Source: Streptomyces xanthophaeus
GTDB lineage: Bacteria; Actinomycetota; Actinomycetes; Streptomycetales; Streptomycetaceae
Reading direction: 5' to 3'
NCBI RefSeq assembly: GCF_030440515.1
Contig: NZ_CP076543.1
Location: 3,348,001-3,412,000 of the forward strand
Length of the DNA stretch: 64,000 nt
Below the pieces are notes generated by a model. That model ran no database searches and had not been told where the DNA came from. It was given only the letters and a program-made list of their open reading frames with translations. This document shows, piece by piece, positions 17,269-25,713 of this stretch. Every line of letters starts with the position of its first letter. Position 1 is the stretch's first letter. A program made the position numbers and the translations under genes.

Positions 17269-18852
17269 ATGGACGAGGCTGACGAGGGGTACGGGGAGTG
17301 GGAGGAGCTGGTCGCCGCCGCGCTGCTGGGCACCGAGCGGCGCCGGGGCGGGGGCCCGGCGGGCTCACCGGAGGCGCTGCTGGACGCGGCGGCCGTGCAC
17401 ACCGTACGGCGCCGGGCCGGACTGCTTCCGGCCGAGGCCGGGCCGCGCCCGGAGCCCGCGCCCCGGGACCCCCGGCCGGCGCCACCGGAGGCGGCCGGCC
17501 GCAGGCTCGCGCAGTTGCTGGCCGGCCGCAGCGGCCCGGTCAACGGCGGCGGGCGGCGCGGGACCGCCCCGGACCTGACGGAGCTGCTGCCGCAGTGGCT
17601 GGCCGCCGCCGCGCGGCACGGCTACCGCTCCCCGGCCGCGCTCGTACCGGCACTGCTGGACGCGGCCCGGGCCCGTACGGACCTGCGGCCGCAGGCCCTG
17701 GCCCTGGCCGGGACGCGCGGGCTGTGGCTGGCGCGGATGAATCCGGACTGGCGGTTCGCCCTGCGCGGCGGTTCGGGCGGCGCCGGGGAACTGCCGGAGG
17801 TGACGGACCGGGCGGCGGTGGAACGGCTGTGGCAGGAAGGGCTGTTCGCGGAGCGGGTGGCCCTGCTCGGGGCCGTCCGGGCCCACGAGGCTGCGGCCGC
17901 GCCACGGCTGCTGACGACGACCTGGGCCACCGAACGGGCCGAGGACCGGCTGATGTTCCTCGATTCACTGAGGGTGGGGTTGTCGGAGGAGGACGAGCCC
18001 TTCCTGGAGGCGGCGCTGGGTGACCGGAGCCGCAATGTCCGCGCCACGGCCGCCGAACTGCTGTCGGCGCTGCCGACCTCGGCGCTGGCCGGGCGGATGG
18101 CGGAGCGCGCACTGGCCTGCGTGGGCCCCGAGGGGGTGACTCCGCCGGCCGAGTGCGACGCGGGGATGCTCCGCGACGGGGTGGTCAAGCGGCCGCCCGC
18201 CGGGCGCGGGGAGCGGGCCTGGTGGCTCGGCCAGTTGGTGGAGGCGGCGCCGCTGTCGTGCTGGCGGGAGCGGTTCGGGGGGCTCGGCCCGGCGGAGATA
18301 GTGGCGCTGCCGGTGGCCGCGGGCGACGGCTGGACGGAGGAGCTGCACGCGGCGTGGTGCCGGGCCGCCGTGCGCCAGCGCGACGCGCCGTGGTCGCGGG
18401 CGCTGCTCGGCCCGGCGTCCGCGCCACCCGCGGCGGGTCCGGGCACGGCCTCGCTCGCGGAGCGGGCCAAGCTGCTGGAGACCCTCCCGCACGCGGAGCG
18501 GGCGGAGTGGGTCGCGGAGTTCATACGGGCCCACGGCCTGTCGGAGGCCTTCCAGCTGCTCGGGGTGTGCGTCGTGCCATGGGCGGGAGCGCTGGGCCGG
18601 GCGGTCGTGGACGCGCTCGACAGCGCCCGCGACGCGGGCAGCTACCCGTGGAGCTTCAGCGGGGTGATGGGCCTGGCCGAGCGCTGCCTCGATCCCACTG
18701 AAGCGGGCCGGCTGGAGGCCCTGACCACGGCCGTGGAGGACCTGCCGGACGCGGCCCCCGGCGCGGCCGCGTACTGGGCCGAGGCGTTCACGCGACTCGT
18801 CTCGACCCTTCGCCTCCGCGCGGCGATGCTGTCCGAACTGGCCCCGGCCTAG
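17269..18852 (+). CDS. DUF5691-family protein (HEAT-like)
   Basis: 527 residues. The opening (WEELVAAALLGTERR) is the characteristic N-terminal signature of these SWIM-associated proteins. A HEAT-like pair of helices is visible mid-protein (FLEAALGDRSRNVRATAAELL), suggesting a solenoid scaffold. No catalytic motif. The start was chosen for its strong GGGAGGGG site; an ATG 66 bp upstream would translate the heptamer repeats and is less likely. It is the last plus-strand gene of the MoxR island and converges on icmB. Confidence 0.75.
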   Translation: MDEADEGYGEWEELVAAALLGTERRRGGGPAGSPEALLDAAAVHTVRRRAGLLPAEAGPRPEPAPRDPRPAPPEAAGRRLAQLLAGRSGPVNGGGRRGTAPDLTELLPQWLAAAARHGYRSPAALVPALLDAARARTDLRPQALALAGTRGLWLARMNPDWRFALRGGSGGAGELPEVTDRAAVERLWQEGLFAERVALLGAVRAHEAAAAPRLLTTTWATERAEDRLMFLDSLRVGLSEEDEPFLEAALGDRSRNVRATAAELLSALPTSALAGRMAERALACVGPEGVTPPAECDAGMLRDGVVKRPPAGRGERAWWLGQLVEAAPLSCWRERFGGLGPAEIVALPVAAGDGWTEELHAAWCRAAVRQRDAPWSRALLGPASAPPAAGPGTASLAERAKLLETLPHAERAEWVAEFIRAHGLSEAFQLLGVCVVPWAGALGRAVVDALDSARDAGSYPWSFSGVMGLAERCLDPTEAGRLEALTTAVEDLPDAAPGAAAYWAEAFTRLVSTLRLRAAMLSELAPA

Positions 18853-18887
18853 CCCCTGCGGGGGGGCTCGGCCGGGTTGACCCGACA

Positions 18888-18935
18888 CCCCGGGCTCCGC
18901 CCCGGACCCCGCGCCTCAGGCGCCGTCGAGGCTGG
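18888..18935 (-). repeat. dispersed REP-like palindromic element, copy 3 (inverted, diverged)
   Basis: The reverse complement shares GAGGCGCGGGGTCCGGGGCG with copies 1 and 2. It lies between the converging DUF5691 and icmB genes and may act as their terminator. Confidence 0.7.
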
Positions 18936-18953
18936 ATCTGCGCAGCCCGGAGG

Positions 18954-19355
18954 CTACTGGCGGACGTGGGCGCGGACCCACTCCACGATGGCGGTCGTCG
19001 TCGCGCCCGGCGTGAAGATCTCGGCGACGCCCTTCTCCTTCAGAGGGGCGATGTCGTCCTCCGGGATGATGCCGCCGCCGAAGACCTTGATGTCCTCCGC
19101 GTCGCGCTCCTTGAGGAGTTCCAGCACGCGCGCGAAGAGCGTGTTGTGGGCGCCGGAGAGGATCGAGAGGCCGATGGCGTCGGCGTCCTCCTGAATGGCG
19201 GTGTCCACGATCTGCTCGGGGGTCTGGTGGAGGCCGGTGTAGATGACCTCCATGCCCGCGTCCCGCAGCGCCCGCGCGATCACCTTGGCCCCACGGTCGT
19301 GGCCGTCGAGACCCGGCTTGGCCACCACCACACGGATCGGACCGGTCACACCCAT
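18954..19355 (-). CDS. icmB: isobutyryl-CoA mutase small (cobalamin-binding) subunit
   Basis: 133 residues comprising a single B12-binding domain. The DxHxxG cobalamin-ligating motif is [10 protein letters not shown] near residues 19-28, followed by GLSILSG and FGGGI. It partners with a large mutase subunit (IcmA, not in this window) to interconvert isobutyryl-CoA and n-butyryl-CoA, feeding fatty-acid and polyketide precursors. It closely resembles my recollection of Streptomyces IcmB in length and sequence. The ATG is preceded by GGGAGG. Encoding it apart from the large subunit is normal in the genus. Confidence 0.9.
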   Translation of the reverse strand: MGVTGPIRVVVAKPGLDGHDRGAKVIARALRDAGMEVIYTGLHQTPEQIVDTAIQEDADAIGLSILSGAHNTLFARVLELLKERDAEDIKVFGGGIIPEDDIAPLKEKGVAEIFTPGATTTAIVEWVRAHVRQ

Positions 19356-19529
19356 CGCACTGCCTCCCGAGTGAACGAACGTTAAGTACAGCATCGCGCA
19401 CGCCACCGTTTCGCGGTCAATCACGAGGGGGAAATCACACGTGGGACGGCATTGCGCCACCGTGCCGACAGCCGCACGGCACGGTGGTGCGAGCGCCGCG
19501 GTCCCACAGAGGCTCAGGGGAGGCCGTCG

Positions 19530-20309
19530 ATGGGGCTGCTCATACCCATGTCCATGCCCTTGTCCGGTGCCGCGCTGCGGGCCGGCATGCTCGAGGTGGT
19601 GGTGTTCGGCGGACACCTCCTGCTGTATCCCACCGGAGTGTGCCAGGAGAAGGTCACCACCCGCCCGCCCGCGACACGGCCGCCGGTCCTTCTTCTCCAC
19701 GGGTTCACCGACAACCGGTCCGTCTTCGTCCTGCTGCGCCGCGCCCTCGGGGCCGGCGGCCGGCACGTGGAGGCGTACAACTACTCGCCCTTCACCCTCG
19801 ATCTGCGCGTCACCGCCCGCCATCTCGCCCGGCGTGTCGAGGAGCTCTGCGAGCGCACCGGACAGGAACGGGTGGATCTGGTCGGGCACAGCCTGGGCGG
19901 TGTGGTCGGCCGGTACTACGTGCAGCGGCTCGGCGGCGACACCCGGGTCCGGACCCTCGTCACCCTCGGCACCCCGCATTCCGGCACCCGGGTCGCCCCC
20001 TTCATGGACGCGCATCCGCTGATCCGGCAGATACGCCCGGACTCCGAGGTGATGACCGAGCTCGCCGCGCCCGCGCCGGGCTGTGCCACCCGATGCGTGG
20101 CCTTCTGGAGCGAGTTCGACGCGATCATGACCCCGGTCGGGACCGCGCGGATCGAGCACCCGGATCTATGTGTGGAAAATGTGCAGGTCACCGGCATCGG
20201 ACATCTCGCGCTGCCCGCCCATCCCGCTGTGATCGCGGCGGTCCGCCGCACCCTCGAAGGACCCGGCCTGGCCGCCGTCACGGGCTCGGACACCGCCTCC
20301 GTCGCCTAG
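19530..20309 (+). CDS. alpha/beta-hydrolase lipase, probably exported or membrane-associated
   Basis: 259 residues. A hydrophobic N-terminal stretch (about residues 1-35) could be a signal anchor. The hydrolase core shows an oxyanion segment [10 protein letters not shown], the nucleophile motif GHSLGG, a candidate acid in FDAIMTP and the catalytic His in GIGHLAL. This is the triacylglycerol-lipase/LipA-like fold. The start is set by GGGGAGG seven bases before the ATG; the frame is open 26 codons further up without support. Divergent from icmB; upstream of the M23 peptidase on the same strand. Confidence 0.87.
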   Translation: MGLLIPMSMPLSGAALRAGMLEVVVFGGHLLLYPTGVCQEKVTTRPPATRPPVLLLHGFTDNRSVFVLLRRALGAGGRHVEAYNYSPFTLDLRVTARHLARRVEELCERTGQERVDLVGHSLGGVVGRYYVQRLGGDTRVRTLVTLGTPHSGTRVAPFMDAHPLIRQIRPDSEVMTELAAPAPGCATRCVAFWSEFDAIMTPVGTARIEHPDLCVENVQVTGIGHLALPAHPAVIAAVRRTLEGPGLAAVTGSDTASVA

Positions 20310-20530
20310 CCGACGAGCGACCGGCAGTCGAACGAATTTCGAACTCAAGGCCAAGGGTCCGCATTTCGGCGACCGAAAGACGGCCGAATGCCCGGTTCCG
20401 GAGATCTGAGGACCCGGCGAAGATTGTCGATGCGAGTAACCGCCGGGTACAGTCACGCCACTGCTCTCCTCCGGTGAACCTTGAGTTCCCGGCCACCCAG
20501 GCCCCCACTGCCGAGGCGAAAGAGAAGTTG
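20310..20530 (+). promoter_or_regulatory. 221-bp structured region upstream of the M23 peptidase gene
   Basis: No gene seen. Contains a near-palindrome around 20325-20345 (TCGAACGAATTTCGAAC) and a 9-bp hairpin with one bulge (20361-20370 with 20383-20391), followed by GC-rich inverted segments. AT content is higher than in flanking genes. It could be a promoter or an RNA element; I could not match it to a known riboswitch. Confidence 0.35.
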
Positions 20531-22090
20531 GTGAACGACCGCCCCACGTCGGGCCAGTATCCGGATGCCGGGTACGACAGCCTTTCCACCACCGCTTTCG
20601 CTGGTGACTCGACCTACGTTTCCTACGAAACGCAGGGCCAGGGGGTCAATTACGCCGCCTACGGCTCCTACGACACCGGCGCGTACGACACCACCGCGTG
20701 GGCCTCGCAGGACAGTTACCTGTCCACGATCCCGACCCAGGCCGCACCCGAGGACACCACCGGGAGCTGGGACGCGAGCGCCTGGAACACGCCGAACGCG
20801 GACTACTCCGGCTACGCGCAGTACCAGCAGCCCTCCTTCGGCTACGACACCTCCGGCGAGCAAACCGGTCACTGGGCGATGCCGGGCTACGGCACCACCG
20901 GCACCGAGACCGGCGCCTACGACGCCACCGCCTGGAACACCGTCGCCGAGACCCCGGCCCAGCCCGAGGCCGCCTACACGTACGAGTACCAGGCCGCGCC
21001 CGAGCCCGAGCCCGCGCCGCAGGAGTACACGTACCAGGCGACCTCCGTCGGCTACGCCTACGAGGCCACCCAGGCCGTCACCATCGACTCCGGGCACCAG
21101 AGCGGATTCGGAACCGGTTTCGAGACCGGGACAGACACGTACACCGAGACCGCCGTCTTCGAGTCGCTCTCCGACGAAACGCCGCAGGTCCACGAGGCAC
21201 CCGAGGTGTCCGAGGCGCCCGAGGTCCACGACCTCCCCACCCAGGCCATGCCCGTGACCTCGGCTCCGCGCTCCGCGCGCCGGACCGCCGCCAAGGGCAA
21301 CGGCAAGGCCGGCGCCAAGGCGACCGGCAGCACCGGCGCCGGCGGCAGCAGCCGCCGCCGCAACCCGGCGAAGCGTTCCGCCCTGCTGACCGTGGCCGTG
21401 CCCTCGGCCTGCGTGATGGGTGTCGCGGGCGTCGCGGCCGCCTCCGTCGGCGGCCTCACCGGCACCGACCGGCCCGCCGAGGAACCCACCACGATGGCCG
21501 CGCCCGACCCGGCTTCGGTGAAACCGGTCGCGGCGAACACCAAGCTCGACACCCAACTGGTCGCGCTCAGCGCCGACGCGGGCGACTTCGCGGACCGCGC
21601 GAGCCGCACGCAGGAGCGCATCGACCTGCGCGAGCGCCAGGAAGAGGAAAAGAAGAAGAAGGCGGAGGAGGCCGCGGCCAAGGAGGCCGCCCGCCCCAAG
21701 TTCGCCATCCCCGTCGAGCAGCACGGTCTGAGCGCCAACTTCGGCCAGGCCGGCGGCATGTGGATGTCGGTGCACACCGGCATCGACTTCCCGGTCTCCT
21801 ACGGGACGCCGGTCATGTCGGCCACGGACGGCACCGTGCGCACGCAGTACAACAGCGCCTACGGGAACATGGCGATAGTGACCGCCCCCGACGGCACCGA
21901 GACCTGGTACTGCCACCTCAGCTCCACCAAGATCCGCGGTGGCAAGGTCAAGGCGGGCGAGGTCATCGCCTACTCGGGCAACTCCGGCAACTCCACCGGC
22001 CCGCACCTCCACTTCGAGGTCCGGCCGGGCGGCGGATCCGCGATCGACCCCCTGCCCTGGCTCCGCAGCCACGGCCTGGACCCGACGTAA
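20531..22090 (+). CDS. M23-family metallopeptidase (peptidoglycan endopeptidase), membrane-anchored
   Basis: 519 residues. Residues 1-235 are low-complexity, rich in Tyr, Thr, Ala and Asp, with repeated GAYDTTAW/AYDATAW units. A basic stretch then a transmembrane helix (about 282-306) follows. A Lys/Glu/Ala coiled coil (RERQEEEKKKKAEEAAAKEA) precedes the C-terminal LytM domain, which has zinc ligands in HTGID (~414) and HLHFE (~491). It probably cleaves peptide cross-links outside the membrane. I chose the GTG giving VNDRPTSG, a typical streptomycete M23 opening; another GTG 57 bp upstream lacks a ribosome binding site. Convergent with pcrA, as in mycobacteria. Confidence 0.88.
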   Translation: MNDRPTSGQYPDAGYDSLSTTAFAGDSTYVSYETQGQGVNYAAYGSYDTGAYDTTAWASQDSYLSTIPTQAAPEDTTGSWDASAWNTPNADYSGYAQYQQPSFGYDTSGEQTGHWAMPGYGTTGTETGAYDATAWNTVAETPAQPEAAYTYEYQAAPEPEPAPQEYTYQATSVGYAYEATQAVTIDSGHQSGFGTGFETGTDTYTETAVFESLSDETPQVHEAPEVSEAPEVHDLPTQAMPVTSAPRSARRTAAKGNGKAGAKATGSTGAGGSSRRRNPAKRSALLTVAVPSACVMGVAGVAAASVGGLTGTDRPAEEPTTMAAPDPASVKPVAANTKLDTQLVALSADAGDFADRASRTQERIDLRERQEEEKKKKAEEAAAKEAARPKFAIPVEQHGLSANFGQAGGMWMSVHTGIDFPVSYGTPVMSATDGTVRTQYNSAYGNMAIVTAPDGTETWYCHLSSTKIRGGKVKAGEVIAYSGNSGNSTGPHLHFEVRPGGGSAIDPLPWLRSHGLDPT

Positions 22091-22180
22091 CCGCCCCACG
22101 CGTCCCCCGGCGCAGCCGGCCTACGCGTCCCCCGGCGCAACCCCCGGGCGCAACCGCGCCGCACGACCTCCGGCGTGACC

Positions 22181-22206
22181 GCCGCGCGGCCCGTGGGCCG
22201 CGCGGC
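22181..22206. terminator. hairpin between M23 peptidase and pcrA genes
   Basis: 12-bp perfect stem (22181-22192 with 22195-22206) with a minimal loop, between converging genes. Just upstream the 17-mer ACGCGTCCCCCGGCGCA is directly repeated at about 22098 and 22122. Confidence 0.75.
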
Positions 22207-22217
22207 CGCCCGCCGTC

Positions 22218-24737
22218 CTACAGCTTCTGCACCGGCGCGTAACGCAGCAGCAGCCGCTTGGGCTTGTCGTCCCCGAAGTCGATGGTGGCCTGCGCGTCGG
22301 CGCCCGCCCCCTTGACCTCCATGACGGTGCCGAGCCCGAACTGGTCGTGCGTGACCCGGTCCCCGACCACCAGGGCGATGACCGGCTTGTCGGCGGCCCG
22401 CCGCGTCGCGAATCCGGACGGGCCCGACTTCGTACGCGACGAGGACAGGAACGCCTCCGGCGAGGTGCCGAACGTCGCCTTGCCCGATCCGGACGACGAC
22501 CCGTACCCCGAGCTCCGCATCGGACCGGCAGGCTTCTGCGTCGCGCCCGTCCGCTTCCACTGGAGGTACTCCGCCGGAATCTCCTCCAGGAACCGCGACG
22601 GCGGGTTGTACGAGGGGGTGCCCCACGCGCTGCGCATGCTGGAGCGGGTCAGGTACAGCCGCTCGCGCGCCCGCGTGATGCCGACGTACGCGAGGCGGCG
22701 CTCCTCCTCGAGCTCCTTGGTCTGGCCCAGCGCCCGCATGTGCGGGAAGACCCCGTCCTCCATGCCGGTCAGGAAGACCACCGGGAATTCGAGGCCCTTG
22801 GCGGTGTGCAGGGTCATCAGCGTGATGACGCCCGTGCCCTCGGTGTCCTCGTCCGGGATCTGATCGGAGTCGGCGACGAGCGCGACCTGCTCCAGGAACT
22901 CGGCCAGGGTGCCGGACCCGGGAGCCGGGGCCCCGGTTTCCGCGGCCTCGGCCGCCGCGGCCTCCCGCGCCTGCTCGAACTCCAGCGCCACGGCCGCGAG
23001 CTCCTGCAGGTTCTCGATGCGCGTCTCGTCCTGCGGGTCGGTCGACGCCTGGAGTTCGGCGAGGTAGCCCGTCCGCTCCAGCACCGCCTCCAGCACCACC
23101 GCCGGGCCGGCGCCCGAGTCGACGATCGTGCGCAGCTCCTCCATCAGCACGTTGAATCGCTTCACCGCGTTGGTGGAGCGCGCGGCCATGCCGAAGGCCT
23201 CGTCCACGCGGCGCAGCGCCTGCGGGAAGGTGATCTTCTCGCGCATCGCGAGGGCGTCGATCATCGCCTCGGCGCGTTCGCCGATACCGCGCTTGGGCAC
23301 GTTCAGGATGCGCCGCAGCGGGACGTTGTCCTCGGGGTTCGCCAGGACGCGCAGGTACGCGAGGACGTCGCGGACCTCCTTGCGCTCGTAGAAGCGGACA
23401 CCGCCGACGACCTTGTAGGGCAGTCCGACCCGGATGAAGATCTCCTCGAACACGCGGGACTGCGCGTTGGTCCGGTAGAAGATCGCGACGTCGCCCGCCT
23501 TGGCGTCGCCCGCGTCCGTCAGCCGGTCGATCTCGTCGGCGACGAACTGGGCCTCGTCGTGCTCGGTGTCCGCGACGTAGCCGGTGATGACGGCGCCGGT
23601 GCCGGCCTGGGTCCACAGGTTCTTGGCGCGGCGGTTCTCGTTGCGCTCGATGACCGCGTTGGCCGCGGAGAGGATCGTCTGCGTGGAGCGGTAGTTCTGC
23701 TCCAGCAGGATCGTCGTCGCGTCCTTGTAGTCCTCCTCGAACTGGAGGATGTTGCGGATGGTCGCGCCGCGGAAGGCGTAGATCGACTGGTCGGCGTCAC
23801 CCACGACGCACAGCTCGGCCGGGGGCAGGTCCGGGTAGCCGGTGCCGACGAGTTCGCGCACCAGCGTGTACTGGGCGTGGTTGGTGTCCTGGTACTCGTC
23901 GACGAGGACGTGCCGGAAGCGGCGCCGGTAGTGCTCGGCGACGTCCGGGAACGCCTGGAGCAGGTGGACCGTGGTCATGATGATGTCGTCGAAGTCGAGG
24001 GCGTTGGCCTCGCGCAGCCGTCCCTGGTACATCGCGTACGCCTGGGCCAGGGTCTTCTCGAACCCGTCCACGGCCTGGTCGGCGAAGGCTTCCTCGTCGA
24101 TCAGCTCGTTCTTCAGGTTCGAGATCTTGGCGTTGAAGGCCTTCGGCGGGAACTTCTTCGGGTCCAGGTCCAGGTCGCGGCAGACGAGCGCCATCAGGCG
24201 CTTCGAGTCGGCCGCGTCGTAGATCGAGAACGAGGAGGTGAAGCCGAGCCGCTTGGACTCGCGGCGCAGGATGCGCACGCACGCACTGTGGAAGGTGGAG
24301 ACCCACATGGCGTTCGCGCGCGGGCCGACCAGGCCCTCGACGCGCTCCTTCATCTCACCGGCGGCCTTGTTGGTGAAGGTGATCGCCAGGATCTGGCCGG
24401 GGTGGACGTTCCGCGCGGACAGCAGGTGTCCGATGCGGTGGGTCAGCACCCGGGTCTTGCCGGAGCCGGCGCCGGCCACGATGAGCAGCGGCGAGCCCGC
24501 GTGCACCACGGCCGCGCGCTGCTCCTCGTTGAGCCCGTCCAGGAGCGTCGCCGGGTCGATGACGGGCCTGGGGGCGCCGTCCCGGTAGTACGCGTCCCCG
24601 CTCATGGGTACGTCGAACCGCCCCCCGAAGAGATCGTCCGCGCCCGCTTCGGGGGCGGCGTGGTCCTCGGGCGGCGGCGGGACCTCGTCGGAGGGGGTGA
24701 GGTCCGCCAGGAAACTGTCGTCAAAGAGGCTGCTCAT
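22218..24737 (-). CDS. pcrA: ATP-dependent DNA helicase PcrA/UvrD
   Basis: Superfamily 1A 3'-5' helicase acting in repair and in removal of proteins from DNA. 839 residues, with an acidic/Pro-rich N-terminal extension of ~65 residues. Motif Ia/Walker A is GAGSGKTRVLTHR. Motif II is VDEYQDT, motif III GDADQSIYAFRGA, motif IV QNYRST, motif V TMHTAKGLE-type (LMTLHTAKGLEF) and motif VI VGITRARERL. A C-terminal Tudor-like RNA-polymerase-binding end (GDRVTHDQFGLGTV) is present. Its start lies 17 bp inside the ArsR-type gene, implying cotranscription. Confidence 0.97.
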   Translation of the reverse strand: MSSLFDDSFLADLTPSDEVPPPPEDHAAPEAGADDLFGGRFDVPMSGDAYYRDGAPRPVIDPATLLDGLNEEQRAAVVHAGSPLLIVAGAGSGKTRVLTHRIGHLLSARNVHPGQILAITFTNKAAGEMKERVEGLVGPRANAMWVSTFHSACVRILRRESKRLGFTSSFSIYDAADSKRLMALVCRDLDLDPKKFPPKAFNAKISNLKNELIDEEAFADQAVDGFEKTLAQAYAMYQGRLREANALDFDDIIMTTVHLLQAFPDVAEHYRRRFRHVLVDEYQDTNHAQYTLVRELVGTGYPDLPPAELCVVGDADQSIYAFRGATIRNILQFEEDYKDATTILLEQNYRSTQTILSAANAVIERNENRRAKNLWTQAGTGAVITGYVADTEHDEAQFVADEIDRLTDAGDAKAGDVAIFYRTNAQSRVFEEIFIRVGLPYKVVGGVRFYERKEVRDVLAYLRVLANPEDNVPLRRILNVPKRGIGERAEAMIDALAMREKITFPQALRRVDEAFGMAARSTNAVKRFNVLMEELRTIVDSGAGPAVVLEAVLERTGYLAELQASTDPQDETRIENLQELAAVALEFEQAREAAAAEAAETGAPAPGSGTLAEFLEQVALVADSDQIPDEDTEGTGVITLMTLHTAKGLEFPVVFLTGMEDGVFPHMRALGQTKELEEERRLAYVGITRARERLYLTRSSMRSAWGTPSYNPPSRFLEEIPAEYLQWKRTGATQKPAGPMRSSGYGSSSGSGKATFGTSPEAFLSSSRTKSGPSGFATRRAADKPVIALVVGDRVTHDQFGLGTVMEVKGAGADAQATIDFGDDKPKRLLLRYAPVQKL

Positions 24738-25071
24738 CGCATTCCGAGTCTAGGGGGCGGGACCGACAGGCCAGCACGAGTTCGAGCAGACCGGGGAAAC
24801 GGAGCTCCAGGTCCTCGCGGCGCAGCGCGAGGAAGAGCTTGCGGCCCTGAGGGCGCTGGCAGATCACGCCGCTCTCGCGCAGCGTCTTGAGGTGGTGCGT
24901 GACGCTGGAGCGGGGCAGGTCGGGGACGACCTCGCCGCAGAACGCCTCCTCGCCGGAGGACAGCTTGCGGACGATCTCCAGCCGGACGGGGTGTCCGAGC
25001 GCCGCCAGGACCTCGACCAGCTCGATGCGGTCGGCGGCGGGGTGGATCGGCTCGGCGGCGGCAGCAGGCAT
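24721..25071 (-). CDS. ArsR-family transcriptional regulator
   Basis: 116 residues. Winged helix-turn-helix with the typical ArsR layout: an opening helix (RIELVEVLAALGHPVRLEIVR), then the recognition helix SSVTHHLKTLRESGVI and the wing QRPQGRKLFLAL. One Cys in FCGEVV and two near the C-terminus (LACRSR, SECDEQ) could be redox or metal ligands, but the classic CxC metal site is absent. Its 3' end overlaps pcrA by 17 bp, so it probably shares a transcript with the helicase. Effector and targets cannot be read from the sequence. Confidence 0.85.
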   Translation of the reverse strand: MPAAAAEPIHPAADRIELVEVLAALGHPVRLEIVRKLSSGEEAFCGEVVPDLPRSSVTHHLKTLRESGVICQRPQGRKLFLALRREDLELRFPGLLELVLACRSRPLDSECDEQPL

Positions 25072-25094
25072 GACCCCACTGTACGCAGATCTCG

Positions 25095-25199
25095 TACGGA
25101 CGGGTCGTCCGCGTCGACGGCAGCGGCCACCACCTCCCGGAGGAGCGGCCGGAGGCCGTCACGGCCGAACTGACCCGCTTCTTCGGCCGACCGGGCCGC
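25095..25199 (+). pseudogene. probable remnant of an alpha/beta-hydrolase C-terminus
   Basis: In the frame beginning at 25095, about 35 codons read YGRVVRVDGSGHHLPEE, then RPEAVTAELTRFFG. This is the classic final beta-strand/His/helix of an alpha/beta hydrolase (catalytic His in GSGHHLPEE). An in-frame stop lies just upstream near 25071 and no upstream domain exists, so it looks like a decayed gene end between the ArsR gene and the small membrane protein. Chance similarity in GC-rich sequence cannot be excluded. Confidence 0.4.
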
Positions 25200-25216
25200 C
25201 TCGTACGCTCGACGCC

Positions 25217-25570
25217 ATGGACGTACTCATCGATGTCTTCGTCGGCCTGCACATCATCGGAATCGCCTCGCTCCTCGGCGGCTTCCTGACCCAGATGAAG
25301 GCGATGAGCGCGGGTACCGCCCGTTTCACGCCCGCCATGCTGCACGGCGCGCTCACCATGCTCGTCACCGGCGTACTCCTGGTCGGCTTCAACCAGATGG
25401 CCGGGGACCCCGTCAACAACGTCAAGGTCGGCGTGAAGCTCGCGATCCTCTTCGTGATCCTCTGCCTCGTCTACGTCAAGCGCGACGACGAGCACGTGGA
25501 CAAGGCGCTGTTCGGTGCGGTCGGTGGGCTGACCGTGATCAACATCTTCATCGCCGTTCTCTGGCACTGA
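25217..25570 (+). CDS. small four-helix membrane protein
   Basis: 117 residues with four hydrophobic helices and short loops; the last loop carries KRDDEHVDKA. The family is common in streptomycetes but uncharacterised; I see no cofactor motif. A -10-like TACGCT ends 7 bp before the ATG and there is no Shine-Dalgarno sequence, so the mRNA may be leaderless. The frame is open upstream, but there it runs through the ArsR spacer and is not credible coding. Confidence 0.75.
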   Translation: MDVLIDVFVGLHIIGIASLLGGFLTQMKAMSAGTARFTPAMLHGALTMLVTGVLLVGFNQMAGDPVNNVKVGVKLAILFVILCLVYVKRDDEHVDKALFGAVGGLTVINIFIAVLWH

Positions 25571-25713
25571 CCCACACCGGAACGATCCACTCCGGTCCTC
25601 GGCGGCCAGCTCCGGTCGTATCGGACCACTTACGATCATCTCGTCATCCGCCCGTTACCTCCGGGTCTAGCGTCCTCCTCCAAGCACCGACAGAGGAAGG
25701 ACGTGAGGCCCTC

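Noticed and set aside
20310..20530. ydaO-type (cyclic di-AMP) riboswitch upstream of the M23 peptidase
   Set aside because: Such riboswitches are common before streptomycete wall hydrolases, but I could not find the conserved pieces I remember (for example the CAGCTAACC-type end) in this spacer, so I left it as an unassigned structured region.
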